Shown here piece after piece: positions 21,628 to 33,720 of a stretch of DNA of 64,000 bases. The stretch lies in assembly GCF_022539665.2 (NCBI RefSeq), contig NC_081332.1, positions 434,001 through 498,000 on the forward strand, written 5' to 3'. The translations under genes and the position numbers were made by a program. The notes under the pieces were generated by a model that worked only from the letters and a program-made list of their open reading frames with translations, searched no databases and was not told the origin of the DNA. Position 1 is the stretch's first letter, and the number at the start of each line of letters is the position of its first letter. The stretch is from Daphnia carinata (Eukaryota; Arthropoda; Branchiopoda; Diplostraca; Daphniidae).

Positions 21628-24600
21628 TTATGATTCAGCGTCTCCAGCAAGTTGGTAATGCTGTTTTCGAAGGGCTGATAATCGAAGACGTTCTTTTTCC
21701 AGTAAAGACTCGAATTCCAACACTTTAACTTGCGACTCCATCTCTAATCGTTTCGCTTGATGTAAAGTTAAATGTGCAAAATCCAAAACCGCTGGACACG
21801 GAGAAAAACTTGTTAGTATTATGTTCATTTAATAAATGTTTATAATAATTACTGGACTCCTCAACAAGTTGTGCACAATGTTTGGCTGTTGCAACAACTC
21901 TTCCGGTGGCCAGCGAAACACCCTTAGATGATTCAGCCAATATTTGAAGATTTTTACTTTGGAGTTCCGCTTTAACACGGCTAGCAAATACGAGCTGAGC
22001 TGTTGATGCAGCTATTTCTTGAGATGCCACTGTTAACTGTTCAAACTTAGCCTGCCCTTTAACCACATTGTCTGCTGCGTCTCTGTGATACAATTAATTC
22101 CTTGAAATGCAGAATAAGTAAAAAATGTTAGTAATTCACTACGTCAATAGTTTTGCACCAAAGCCGACGGCCTTCGCTGCGGATAGCAGTCCTTCCGTCC
22201 AACGATGATTTCTTTTGTAAAAATCTCGTGCAGATGCCGATCCTATAGTAGTAAAAATACATGTAAACTTTAAAATGGCGCATATTTCATTGAGTCTTTA
22301 CCTTTGCCACGTGCTACTATTTCTTCTTGAAGCACTTTGGCATTTCGAATCAATTCGACAATCGCCTTCATTAAAGCAGTACAGGAATCTAGAACCTTTT
22401 CGCTCACTTCTAGCTTTACTCCGGTGTGAGACTTTTTAGAATTATCCCAAAGTTGAGCAATTCGCGCAGCTGCCTCTTCTATAGCACGCTCCATTGCTCC
22501 TAATTCGTTTTCGAGTTCTTCTCCAACGTTTCCTTGTTCGGAACTGTTCTTCGATGATTCCATTACGAACTCAATTTCTTTCTCAAGATCCCGCAATGCA
22601 TCTTTGACCTTTTAAGAATTTCCAGGTAAAACGACTGAACGTCCAATTAACGAATAAAAGTATGAACCTTGTTTGAATTCAAGTTGATTTCCTCAATTTC
22701 AAAAGGTTGTTGTAAGACTTTAAAGAAGAGTACTGCTACTTTTCCTGCGGCAACACACTTCTTCAGTAAATCATCAACTTTGTCGATATCTGTTAGACTA
22801 TGAGCTAGCTGCTGTCCATGAAGAAGCATCCAGTCAACTGACTGTACAAAAGGGAATATCAGAGGTATTGTGAAGCATGCTATTTCTTCATTTTTGTTGT
22901 TTGAACAATAGGAACACAAAGACTCCGATAGTGTTTCCAATAAAGATACAGCTCCGGCTATGGTAGATCCTCCATGATCTAAGATTGAGTTGGATTTCAT
23001 TCAATTGAATTTTGTTTTTGTTAGTTTTTTATATCAATTTTTGGATTTAGCGTTACTTCAATTCATCAAATACATACCTTGAACGTTTAAGGCAAACACG
23101 GGTGGTTTCGATAAGTCCGTGACACATTTTCCCAAATATTGCTCGGCCTTTAAGCAACAATTTACTATTCAGTTTCCATAATATGTCATATTTAAAAAAT
23201 GGAGGAAATGTTAATTAAGTAAAAATAATATGCGCTTTGACAACTATTACTTAATAGCTGATGAAACAAATTGATGGATTTCAATTTGCTAGTATGAAGC
23301 TCCGATTTGTAACTAGTGGATAACAAATCTTTCTGATGTAATAATTTCTGGGTTTCCTCCTGCAGTTGGGCATTTTCACTTTCTAGATTTTGTACATGTT
23401 TTTCTAACATGGAAACGCTTTCCTAAAAAACCAACAAAGAACATAACCACCGGCACCCGACACCAGTACACAAATGAATGTTAAAAGAATTCCACGTTAG
23501 TTAAACTGGACGATACCTACTTTCATGTCAGTGGCACACGATTTCAATTTCTCTTTTTCAGCACTAACATCAAGTATGACAGCTTCTTTAATGATTTTAT
23601 AATCACTGTACTCTTGCTCCATTTTCTTGCTACTTTCGATTGATTGGTTCAATGCTTCTTTTAAATCGATTGATGTTTGGTTCGTAAGCTCCAACTCCTT
23701 CTTTAGTTCAACAGTCAACAACGCTAAGCCTTTTTTTTCTTCTTGGACATCATTAATTTGTTTATTCGCCATGTGGAAGCATTCTTCAAGATTCTCATAT
23801 TTTTCCTACAAACATTCCAAGTGTTAAAAGCGGGTAATGGTTATATATAATTTTTAAAAATCTGTATTTTTAGTACTAACCTGCAAATTAATTTTATTCT
23901 CTGATAACTCTTCCTTTTCTTTCATAAGCTGAAGAATTGTGGCATCCTGAGAAGTTTTGAATGCTGAAAACTCAAGTTCAATATTCGCTGCCCTTACTTT
24001 CAATTGCTCAAAATCGTTCGCAATTTCCTCCCGTTCCTTGGCCGTCAACTTTAAAGTAGCATTCAGTAGTTGTACCTCGGTTACAAGCTTATTATTTTGT
24101 TCCCGAAATTCCGAAAGTAAATTTTCGGCCTCTGCAATTTTTTGTTCGGCGGTTGACAGCGACGTCTAAACAAAATTTTTATGTTGGATTTAATTCCATG
24201 ACGTTAGTTAAAATGGACTTTACCTACTTTCATGTCGGTGGCACACGATTTCAATTTCTCTTTTTCAGCACTAACATCAAGTATGACAGCTTCTTTAATG
24301 ATTTTATAATCACTGTACTCTTGTTCCATTTTCTTGCTACTTTCGATTGATTGGTTCAATGCTTCTTTTAAATCGATTGATGTTTGGTTCATAAGCTCCA
24401 ATTCCTTCTTCAGCTCAACAGTCAACAACGCTAATGCTTGTTTTTCTTCTTGGGCATCATTAATTTGTTTATTGGCCATGTGATAGCATGTTTCAAGATT
24501 CTCATATTTTTCCTACAAACATTCCAAGTGTTAAAAGCGGGTAATGGTTATATATAATTTTTAAAAATCTGTATTTTTAGTACTAACCTGCAAATTAATT

Positions 24601-27600
24601 TTATTCACTGATACCTCTTCCTTTTCTTTCATAAGCTGAAGAATTGTGGCATCCTGAGAAGATCTGAATGCTGAAAACTCAACGTCAATATTCGCTGCCC
24701 TTACCTTCAACTGCTCAAAATCGCTCACAATTTCCTCCCGCTCCTTTGCCGTCAACTCTAAGGTAGCATTCAGTTGTTGTACCTCGGTTACAAGCTTATT
24801 ATTTTGTTCCCGAAATTCTGAAAGTAAATTTTCGGTCTCTGCAATTTTTTTTTCGGCGGTTGACAGCGACATCTAAAGAAAATTTTCATGTCAAATTTAA
24901 TTCGCTTCCACTATTTAAAAAAAGAGAGCGCATTACATTTAATTGGCTGTTGATCTCTTGAAGAGCTACATTTTCATTATTAAGTTTTTGGATCGTTGCA
25001 GCGTCAGCCGTTCTCAACACATTAAACTCGTTTTCTGTTTCTTTGATACTCGCCTTCGATAACTGAAGTGAATCTTGAAGTTCGCACTGTATTTTTTGGC
25101 TTTGTTCGAGCGCAGCGTTGGCGACTGAAAACTTTTTGTCGATTTCCGCCTTATGACGTAGAAGTTTAATATGCTCATCGCGCAATTTTTGATAAACTTC
25201 TTTCAGTTTCACAAACTTATCTTCCCATCCTTTAGCACGTTTTTCGGTTTCCTAATAAATTTTAAAAAAAGGTAAAGTAGATAACTTGTTGAAATGACAG
25301 TAACGTAGATGTTTTCGGATACGTCTAACTGTAATTGGACGACGGAGCCCATTTGCGCCGATTTTGCTGCTTCGCTTAATTTTCGTTCAATAGTTTCCTT
25401 GTCTTTCATAGCCTCTTGAATTTCGTTTTCTTTCTCAGATAAGCGAATTTCCATATTAAGCAATTCCTGCCGTAGAATCCCAGTCTCCTGATTATATTCG
25501 GCACGAACCTTCCTCAGTTCGGCCGATAATTGTTCCAGCTGATGTAAAAGATGTTCTATGTACCGATCTCTGCAAAAGGATGAAGACGTGATCAATTAAA
25601 TTTGCTTCAAATTGGGTCTGACGCAAGATATGAAACCTTTCAAGCAACAAATCCGGGGAACACTCGTTGCTTTCTGATAGGTCGGATTCCAGTTGAACTA
25701 GTGTTTCATCAACATGCGATGGCTGAAATGTTTCGTTTGGTAATATAACAACTGGCGTGACGTGACGACTTAGCTCACTGGATATCAAGAAGTTCGGTGG
25801 GTTCTATGGTTCAACAGACAGTGATTAATTTGAGAACCGGTTCTAATGAATTCGGCAAACTACCAAAGTAAATAATCACTATGATTTTTGCAAGATAAAT
25901 ATACCTCATCCAAGTTAGGCACTTGGATAAGTGATTTGAAATATTGGAGAGTGCTGGATTGTAAATAAAACTGCCGCAAAGCCTTAAATTGTTTTTGAAA
26001 TCTGATACGGTGACCCTCCAAAGTGTCGGGAGGAAGACCTAGACAGGTAATCTTGATTCAAATTTTTGGGGTAGTGGATAGTAAAATGGTACAACTTACA
26101 ATTGTGCAGTTTAAAAAGAAGCTTCACGATGAAATCATAAACTTGCGAAGAATCTTGAATGCATGGAATGAGAGGAGCTAGACGGCACTGCCCGGCATTC
26201 GTCATAGAATTAGATCGCGACATATCCAATGAACCAAACACTATAGACCGGGAGAACAAATAGAGAGAAAAAAGGAGAGAAAAAAGGAGAGAAAAAAGGA
26301 GAGAAAAAAGGAGAGAAAAAAGGAGAGAAAAAAGGAGAGAAAAAAGGAGAGAAAAAAGGAGAGAAAAAAGGAGAGAAAAAAGGAGAGAAAAAAGGAGAGA
26401 AAAAAGGAGAGAAAAAAGGAGAGAAAAAAGGAGAGAAAAAAGGAGAGAAAAAAGGAGAGAAAAAAAGGAGAAAAAAAGGAGAGAAAAAAAGGAGAGAAAA
26501 AAAGGAGAGAAAAAAAGGAGAGAAAAAGAAAGAAAGGAAGAAAAAGAAATAAAGAAAAAAGAAAGAAAGAAAAAAAAAGGAAAAAAAATGTGGAGAAAAA
26601 AAATCGTTTTCAATAAAAGTTCTTTCAAAAAATTTTGAACAATATGAAATACCGCACCAGCCGTTTGCAGAGAAAGAATTTCATCCATATAATCCAGCAG
26701 CTCAACAGACAACTGGAAACTAGGCAACGCAAATGAATTAGATAATGAAATCACCTTATCAAACTTATCTCAATCCTTGTGTCACCGGCAGCATCGTATT
26801 TTTTTTAATGAACGACTGAATGACTTACTACAAGTTAATGTCGTGTTCACAGACCAAATCGATTTCTTCATCTTTTAACATCAGATTGCCAGGAAATTTT
26901 TGATTTCTTTTGTGGAAATCCAGCTTGACCACAAGTAGTCGACAGTATACATATATCAACTTTCCATATCCTTCTTTAAAATGTCCCTGTAAGAAAAGAA
27001 TGCCATAAAAAATTTGCAAATATTATCACACCATCTGGAAGGTAACCAACCCATAACTTCCCCTTGTCAACTAAAAAATCTCTATGTTGCTGGGAATCTT
27101 TCTGTGAACATTAAATGACAATATCAATTTAGTTTTTTTAACAGAAAATCTCCATAATATTTACCAAGACATTTGGATGCCCCTCCCGCAAAATTTTATG
27201 TAAAGTGTTGCAAAATTTCCATGCAACAATTGGATTTGAATGTATTGGTAACCTCAGGATAATAGACCAAAAAGCCTGGCTCCCCTTACCTTGAAAGGTA
27301 CCAATAATGGCACCTGCAAAATGTAGAAACATGGTTAAGTTGAACAGAATGATTGGAAAAATATTTTTAGCTTACTGCGAACATGCTTGGATTTAACGGG
27401 TACCTCAGATTCATTTACCGCCTTACAGATAGCCAAAGTCTATAAAAGATAGAAGTGTAAATAATTTTTCTTTACAGCAAATAATGTAGAATAACGCACT
27501 TGTGTTTTTTCAAAATTTTCTCGTTCCTGATCTAAAATAACAACACAGCCAGATGACTCATTTTGTTACATCATCTAAGTTTTTATAAATATATCCTTAT

Positions 27601-27651
27601 TTTACCAAGTGAAGTACGGGAGCGATTTGGAGGCAAAGTGCGACCAGCCAT
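21628..27651 (-). CDS. HIP1: HIP1/HIP1R (Sla2-type) endocytic adaptor
   Basis: Reading down the minus strand, 23 exons splice in frame to 1364 aa: 27651-27606, 27531-27500, 27439-27376, 27313-27165, 27101-27051, 26986-26829, 26719-26658, 26240-26100, 26038-25905, 25803-25637, 25569-25305, 25251-24937, 24872-24588, 24512-24228, 24165-23881, 23805-23521, 23422-23251, 23164-23078, 22978-22668, 22608-22302, 22242-22143, 22082-21853, 21791-21628. Residues 1-300 form the ANTH domain, with its phosphoinositide-binding lysines in VPVKSKHVR. Residues 335-965 are coiled coil, and about 1100-1364 are the talin-HIP1 (I/LWEQ, THATCH) actin-binding module, with SHEIAASTAQLV-like sequence and the terminal RKQHYQLAG. 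HIP1 proteins link clathrin coats and PIP2 membranes to actin. The protein is some 300 aa longer than human HIP1 (about 1037 aa), partly from a duplicated exon pair. The end of the exon finishing at 25305 is ambiguous (a GT at 25325 is also in phase). Confidence 0.93.
23521..24872 (-). repeat. Tandem duplication of two coiled-coil exons in HIP1
   Basis: Exons 24872-24588 and 24512-24228 recur as 24165-23881 and 23805-23521, about 705 bp apart. All four exons are 285 nt (95 codons) with phase 0 ends, so the duplication adds 190 coiled-coil residues without disturbing the frame. The 75-bp introns inside each pair (24513-24587 and 23806-23880) are identical in my reading, whereas the exons carry many substitutions. 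Confidence 0.93.
26262..26530. repeat. 12-bp purine minisatellite in a HIP1 intron
   Basis: About 17 regular copies of a 12-bp unit GAGAGAAAAAAG run from 26262 to about 26466, followed by degenerate copies with longer A runs. The tract fills most of the 417-bp intron between exons 26719-26658 and 26240-26100, by far the longest intron of the gene. On the transcribed strand it is a pyrimidine tract. Confidence 0.95.
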
Positions 27652-29399
27652 ATTATTTTGATGCGGCAGTTTGCAGGTAGTACTAAAATCAGTACAACCT
27701 CTTGGTGACCCTCCCAAGAACCACAAAATGATGACAATTACTACAAATCGCTAACTTGGCTCGAAGATGAAGGGAGATATGTACAGGAAACGTCCAACCT
27801 AACTCAGGAAGTTACCTGTCATTTCTGAAAGTGTATACAAACTTTGCAGCGCAGGGTCTATATCTTACCGGTTATCAGTATAAAATCAAAAATCCGTCAA
27901 CAATGCTGCGACCTAGCGGTCAGATTGCCCTTCTCAGTACCGACTAAAAAAATATACTAAGTTGTAGTACAATGTGCCAAAGAGGCAAAAGCAAAATGCA
28001 AAACGTTTGAAAAAAACACGAACTGTACAATAAGGAACCATAAAAAACGGCTGCCAAAAGCTCAGCCACCCGAAATGAGAATTAAATTTTTAAATACTAT
28101 TACAAGATGGCAAGAACTAAAATGGAAATGTATTATTGCAGAAGCGCGCGCGCACAACATTTTCAGCAAATATTTACGAATAGTTCAAATAGTTGATTTC
28201 TTATGGCTTTTTCTTTGAAATCATTGAATGGTAGATTGTTTATGGTGATATGTTTAGGGGTGGGGCCTGGGGGGGGATTTTGTTTGCCCCCCTCCTCTCC
28301 GAAAATGCTATTCGGGGCACAATCGCAGGATTACTTTAGGATAAATTTTTTACACGGTCGTCGTTTCGTACCGAACCTGACTGAGTTCGGGACGAAAAAT
28401 ATTACACCCTGAACGGCTTGTCGGGCCAGAAAGGGCTTCAAAAAAGCACTGGCTTAGGCGAAAGCCAAGCCACGCCAAGCGCTTGTCTTATTACTCAACG
28501 TCCATGATCTACGAAAATCAAGGCAGAACAAAGTGAGCTCGAAACGCCACAACCAGAGAAACGCAGATGTTGCTGGCATTATTGCAATTTTGATAACAAA
28601 CTTCACATGTTTAACCATTAGTTTTTATTTATTTATTGTCACAATTGTTTTTTTTCTGTTTTGTTAGGTAATGATAGGAAATACCGAGATGAATTATTCG
28701 CGTGCGAGAAAAGCAGTTGAGAAGTCTCCGATGTATGGTTATCTTATATCTTGTGCCATTTATTATGTTTTCACAATCTCATAAGATTTATTACTGACCT
28801 ATAGGGTTTGACATTTATGAAGTACCAGGTGAAAAAGTGAACAGTGAGAGGTGCTGGAAATTTATAAATCACAGGACTGAACATTTCTTAAGTAGTGTGT
28901 GGTAATGTATCAATTTGTTAAGAAATATATTGCACTATTTACTAGGAAAAATTTCAAGTATAGTTACTTGTGAAGGCTGCAATGCAAACACCGACTTCCT
29001 TTTCAGCTTGTTCTACATGCTTAAAGCATCTTGATTACATATTCTTTATGGCAAGTAAAAGGTTCATTTGTTAACATGTTTGGTTAAAACATACAGAATT
29101 TGTCTTATCACTGTTATCAGAATCTGATATACAATGAAAGAATGCAGACTTTCGGTTTCAACACTTGGAGGTATTTACTCTCAGATGTGAGTGAATTCTT
29201 TCATTATCCTTTTTGTTTCCTATTGCTTCTGTTCAACTAAAACTTTTGCGTCACAGGACTAAAAAAATTGCAAAGTAAACCTGCTCCCTAACGACCCTCC
29301 AGTTTAACGGGGGTTCAACTTCTCGCCCGTTTGGAATTGAGTTCATTATTATTTTATTTGTGTTTTGTGAATGTGTCTATCGAATTTTGATACGAATCA
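27652..29399. other. Intergenic, possible small unassigned exons
   Basis: This region lies upstream of HIP1 and has no recognised gene. A possible two-exon plus-strand reading runs from ATG 28671 to a GT at 28742 and from 28804 to a stop near 28905 (about 55 aa), ending in a Cys-Trp and His-Arg rich segment I do not recognise. A G-rich stretch at 28255-28275 and a 32-bp imperfect palindrome near 28366-28397 are also present. Confidence 0.25.
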
Positions 29400-29740
29400 T
29401 TATAATAATATCACATCTATTAATCTTATAGATATTGTATTATTTATATTACGTTTATAATATTTACAGTGTTTAACTCAGTTTCTAAGTGATTGTGGAA
29501 GGAATGTTGCACATTTCTAAACATAACCCCAACAGTACCACGTAAGAATTGATATGTTTGAATTCTCTGTATTCGTTTAGTTGGTCAACCAATTCTTTTA
29601 ATTTTCCAGTTCTTACGTAATGCTGTTGAGGTTGCGCTACCTTCCACAATTAAATGGAAATTGGGTTGAACATTTGAAAAATTATAATTCTAATATAAAT
29701 ATACAGTGTTATAAATTGAGTAATATAATAATTCACTGTT
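29400..29740. repeat. Imperfect long inverted repeat, MITE-like
   Basis: Two AT-rich arms (about 29455-29560 and 29590-29710) are imperfect reverse complements around a short spacer. Shared blocks include GTGGAAGG, CAACAG, ACGTAAGAA and a longer AATATAAATA stretch. No ORF is present, so this fits a palindromic MITE or a hairpin-forming relic. Exact ends and target-site duplications were not resolved. Confidence 0.45.
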
Positions 29741-30048
29741 AATCATAGCAGGAGCAAGATTCCATAGATTTATTCACACATTATTCACAAATAAAACCAC
29801 TAATGTCTTTTCGCAACCGTTATGAATTACCTTCTAAAAGCCTCAAGTCCCAGAGCGGTTCATCAGTCTTTTCTAGTTAACCGATTGGGTAGCAAGCAGG
29901 TACTCTGACCTCTATGGCCGAGAGATGAGGCACGATTAAATGGTAGTTCTTTTATCCGTGTAGTAGAATAAACAAACCATTCAAATGGTTTATTTGTTCT
30001 ACTACTAGTTCAGATTTTAAAGAATTTTACCATTTTTTCAAATGCTAT

Positions 30049-30838
30049 TCACCTTCGTAAACCTTCATCGTACCGAGCTGCATAGTGTAGGACGGTTTCA
30101 CCATTCGCTGATGCAACATTGACGTTTGTTGGCATCAATATTGTTTTCTTTCGCTCTTCGTGTTGGTGTGCAATAGCCACCATTAACGGAGTTTCACCGA
30201 AATGGTTGTACTCCGTCAATTCGCAATTGTGGTGTTTTAATATCTTTATTAGCAGCATGCCGTTCTCTGCTGCTGCTATGTGCGATTGTTTTTCCGTTTT
30301 GTATTATCTCTGGGTGTGCCCCGAAAGATAATAGCAAATCTGTCAGATCGCGGCTGTTTTTTCGTACTTCTTCCCGTTTTAAAATTTTTCGTTCATGAGT
30401 GAGGCCACTTGTTGTCTTGGCCAACTTTCCCGAACTTTTATCTTGCGGAGTATACACTGCCTTACAATTTCCGCTGTGTCCCTATCATACTTAAAGAAAC
30501 TCTACCTTTCTTTAACTTCATTATGGGATTTCTCCAACTTCCTATCCTTCCTGCTCTCGCTGCCAATACTGAAGCGATGGCCTTCATTCTGCAGTTGTTG
30601 CATTTTTCCGTTTCGCGCCAGGTTCTGAGTAATTTCTTTCCACTTCACTTGGCAAGTCACATACTAAAAAATTGTCATCGTCGAAGTCACTGTAATACTG
30701 CAGCCCCAAGTAATAACTCTCATTTGCACTTGCTCCGCTTGCATGCGAGTCCAATTCCCGATGTGAGTGATTATTTCCCTCTTTACTTTCCGTGTCACTG
30801 ATTGTGATCAACTCGTACTGTCGCTCTCTTTTCGGCAC
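30049..30838 (-). pseudogene. Degenerate ankyrin-repeat gene
   Basis: Minus-strand reading starts at 30838 with an acidic Ser-rich segment containing LITISDTESKEG. It then needs several frame changes before two or three ankyrin repeats, with the signatures GKTIAH, FGETPLMVAIAHQ and NGETVLHYAARYD. One frame break lies inside the second ankyrin repeat near 30265, where AH(I)AAAENG is split between frames. Short introns could explain some breaks, but no good splice pair covers them all. The layout (charged N terminus, then ankyrins) loosely resembles IkB-type proteins; this is inference only. Confidence 0.5.
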
Positions 30839-31669
30839 TTATAGGATGATCGTCACTTTCTCTTCTTCGGTGTGGATTTTGGATGCACTTGACATTTCTT
30901 TTTCTTTTTGATAACTTGTTGAGAATTTTTGGAACACTGTAGAATTTAGGCGATTGAAGCACTGGGAAGAGCCTTGGTTTTACAATTTGCTTAAATGCTG
31001 TTAAGTATAAAGAGCTTTCTACGGGATTCTTCTCTTAACATGACCCATTTTGTTTTGACTTTCCATTATCAAGTTAGGTTATTGTATCTTCTCTTTTTCG
31101 TTTGTTTGTTTATGTTTTTTATTTCTTGTTTTGTTTGGTACTCTCGTTTCGAATGTGCAACGGCATAGGTCTTCCCATACAACGCCATATCCGACCACAT
31201 AAGTACAACTGGTGTGCTTTCCAGTGGTCCAAAAAATATTCTCGGAGGCAATTGGGGTTTTGGTTGGTTGTCTTGGTCTTGCAGTACGGTTGTCTAGGTA
31301 TATGGTGTTCTCTTTGCGAGTATTCTCTGGTGTATGATGATCAAACGGCACTCGCCTACCTTGATGGTGTTCCTCGGTCTGGTAGGGTTTGAAGACTCGT
31401 TGAGGAAGTGTAAAGCACAACACTGAAAAAACTACGGGAAGCAACTTGTGCTGGTAGCAATTGTTGGTCTCGTTGGGACGTCCAATAGTAAAAGTTTCCT
31501 TTTTACCCGTGTATTACAGTGAGTTGCTGAGACAACTCTGAAATACATGTTACAATCATGCGATATTTATGTCAATACATAATGCAAATTACAAGCTAAC
31601 GAGAGAAGGATTACAATCGCATTCGCTTGTTGGTTAGAGGACCGCATGAGGGGATGTAGAAAGTCCAAC
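30839..31669. other. Unassigned region between ankyrin relic and element D
   Basis: A 121-codon minus-strand ORF (31444-31079) and a 96-codon plus-strand ORF overlap here and neither matches anything I know. Downstream of the D accessory ORF one would expect env by analogy with element B, but none is visible. Confidence 0.4.
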
Positions 31670-32067
31670 GTTCTACAACATAACTTGAATATTGTTGAAA
31701 TAAAAATCTTGTGGGGGGTCCCAATGGCGGGAAGACCAGCCGTAGAGGGGTGGATGTCTCCTCGCTGGGTCCAGATCCAGGACGAGTTTCAGCGTGTCGA
31801 TTGCGCACTCTCTATAGAGCGTATTCCCCAGCTTTCCCAGCAATTCGTTAATTTTTTCTTCCAAAACGCGCACCACCCGGACCTCTCCCTGGCCCCAGTC
31901 GTCCCGGCTCAGTATTAGGACGATTCGGATGACTCCCGAACCGTAGTGAAATGGTCGTCCTCGGATGGGGGTGGCCGCGGTTGCGGTAAAGGATTACCGA
32001 TTTCGTCGATCCTAAGCCATGCCCTCTCGTCCGCCGTGATAAATTCGTTATTAGAGTTGGATTCCAT
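31670..32067 (-). pseudogene. Accessory ORF relic of element D
   Basis: The reading opens at ATG 32067 and stops after 50 codons. Another frame then carries the family core, including DLDPARRHPPLYGW followed by HWDPP. It matches the accessory ORFs of elements A and B in position and core motif but lacks their C-terminal basic tail. It is separated from its pol by an inserted solo LTR. The function of this family is unknown. Confidence 0.6.
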
Positions 32068-32109
32068 TGCTTACGAGTTCTTTTAGAAAGAGAAATTGTC
32101 GTCTCTATG

Positions 32110-32916
32110 TGTAAAGCATTCTTTTAGTAATTGAAAGAATGACTTTACGTTATTTAAGACAAATTGTAATTTAGAAAATTAAACTCGGAAGGCGTTACCA
32201 CAATGTCGAATATCTTTTATTCTAATAGGCCAAAAGGATAATAAAAGGATACACAGTTATAGGGCATAAATGGGAAACAGAAATATAAATGGAGTTATGC
32301 GAATTTAGTCTTACCGTCACCGCCGTGGCGAAGATAAAAATAGAGATGATAAATGTTGTACGGGAAAGATAAAGATAATAGGGCTGTCAGTCGCACAAGA
32401 AGCAATGAAAAGCACTCACAATAATTATTGAATAAGAAACAAATTAAACCCACTAGATTTGAGGAATTAAGCAGCACTTGTAGCACTAAGAATGGAAACT
32501 ATGACTGGAACTGGAACAGGAACAAGAGAGAACGGAAGAGAACTGAAGATAACTGAAGAACTGACTTTTGGGAACAAAAGGGCATCCTTTTATATATTTT
32601 ACATGTTTGAGGGAAACATAGCATTTCCGACAGATGAGCTCCGGATATAAGTTATTGAATATCTCACGCAGCAACATTTCATATTCATGGAAATGTATGG
32701 TGCGATGTTCTACGCATGAAGCTCATCCAATCAGCAATAAGCAGGATGTAAAGTATAATATAAAAATAGAATTCAAGGAAATGTCAATGACACTTGAATT
32801 ACTATATTTATAATGTATACTTTAAATATAAAACATAGTATATAATTTTAATATAAAGAAAACAAACAATGAAGATAAAATACAATTAAAAGTTGTATTT
32901 TGATGACTTCGTTACA
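32110..32916 (-). mobile_element. Solo LTR of the A/B family, inside element D
   Basis: This 807-bp copy has the family termini (minus strand TGTAACGAAG to GCTTTACA) and is flanked on both sides by the 4-bp target duplication TATG (32106-32109 and 32917-32920). A TATA box reading TATATAAAA on the minus strand lies at 32588-32596, followed by repeated CAGTT-type initiator-like sequence. No internal region is attached, so it is a solo LTR left by recombination. It splits the D relic between its TATA motif and its accessory ORF. Confidence 0.85.
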
Positions 32917-32960
32917 TATGACTGCGAAGAAGCTGTGATTCACATCACTGGGCGTACAGC

Positions 32961-32967
32961 TTTTATA
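32961..32967 (-). promoter_or_regulatory. TATA-like sequence downstream of pol, element D
   Basis: TATAAAA on the minus strand follows the pol stop by about 45 bp, in a segment (GGACTATTATAAAAG) aligned with the equivalent sites of A and B. Confidence 0.45.
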
Positions 32968-33010
32968 ATAGTCCTCTGTTGTTGTTCGAGAAGTACGCAG
33001 TTTGGTGGCA

Positions 33011-33720
33011 TTACACTTCATTTCTGTAACAAATTGGTTTCCTCCGATTTCTTTGCGTACGTGGATTTATATCTTGATGCTGGTGACACATCATCTTTGC
33101 GCTCAGTTTGCTGAATTTCGGAATCGCAAGCGGCGCGTAGAGGGTCAGGTTCAAAAATTGGTGTTGAATGTTGTTGATTTTTCGTAACGCAATAAACGTC
33201 ATTTGATGACAATTGCTCTTGGGTCGACAGACGAGATTTATGGATCATAATATCTTCTAGTACGAGTTGTTGACCCATCGAATTGGTGTCTGTTACCAAT
33301 TTTGACAAGACATCGAATTCAATATTTTGTTGCCTCACAACTTCATCATCGAGCCCGTGTTCAGTAACATCTGTTGTTTGGATCACAATTGACTTGCGGA
33401 ATCGGTTCTCAAATTCCGAGGGAGTCTCTAGTGGAGGGCAATGCTCATGTTTCCATAGCATTGTTTCATATAACGGTTTTAATCTATTTACATGCGTACG
33501 CTGACAAATATACGAATTATCTGCGATGGCTACTGTGTTATTTGAACAAGCTTTTACTGTTCTATAAGGTTCTTTATACTTTTAAGTGAATTCCTACTGT
33601 CTCCTTCTTTAACTACTCGAATATCTAATAACACCCGATCGCCTATCACATATCGGTTTTCTTTTGCGCGTTTATTATACAAATCCCTCTGATTGCAAGA
33701 CCTGACTGCAAGAAACTCAT
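33011..33720 (-). pseudogene. pol 3' fragment (integrase C terminus), element D
   Basis: This piece begins within the integrase C-terminal region (NKRAKENRYVIGDRVLLD) and runs through the pol tail, with WKHEHCPPLETPSEFENRF and a last RKPICYRNEV. Frameshifts split it. Sequence upstream of about 33720 is unrelated, so D is truncated on its 5' side. It is the closest match to the pol piece embedded in the gag of element B. Confidence 0.75.

Noticed and set aside
25984-26754. 256-codon ORF with SLLF repeats
   Set aside because: It reads through the HIP1 intron minisatellite; the flanking parts are genuine HIP1 exons that splice out the repeat.
28203-28412. 69-codon plus-strand ORF
   Set aside because: Short, contains a G-run and part of a palindrome, and has no recognisable domain.
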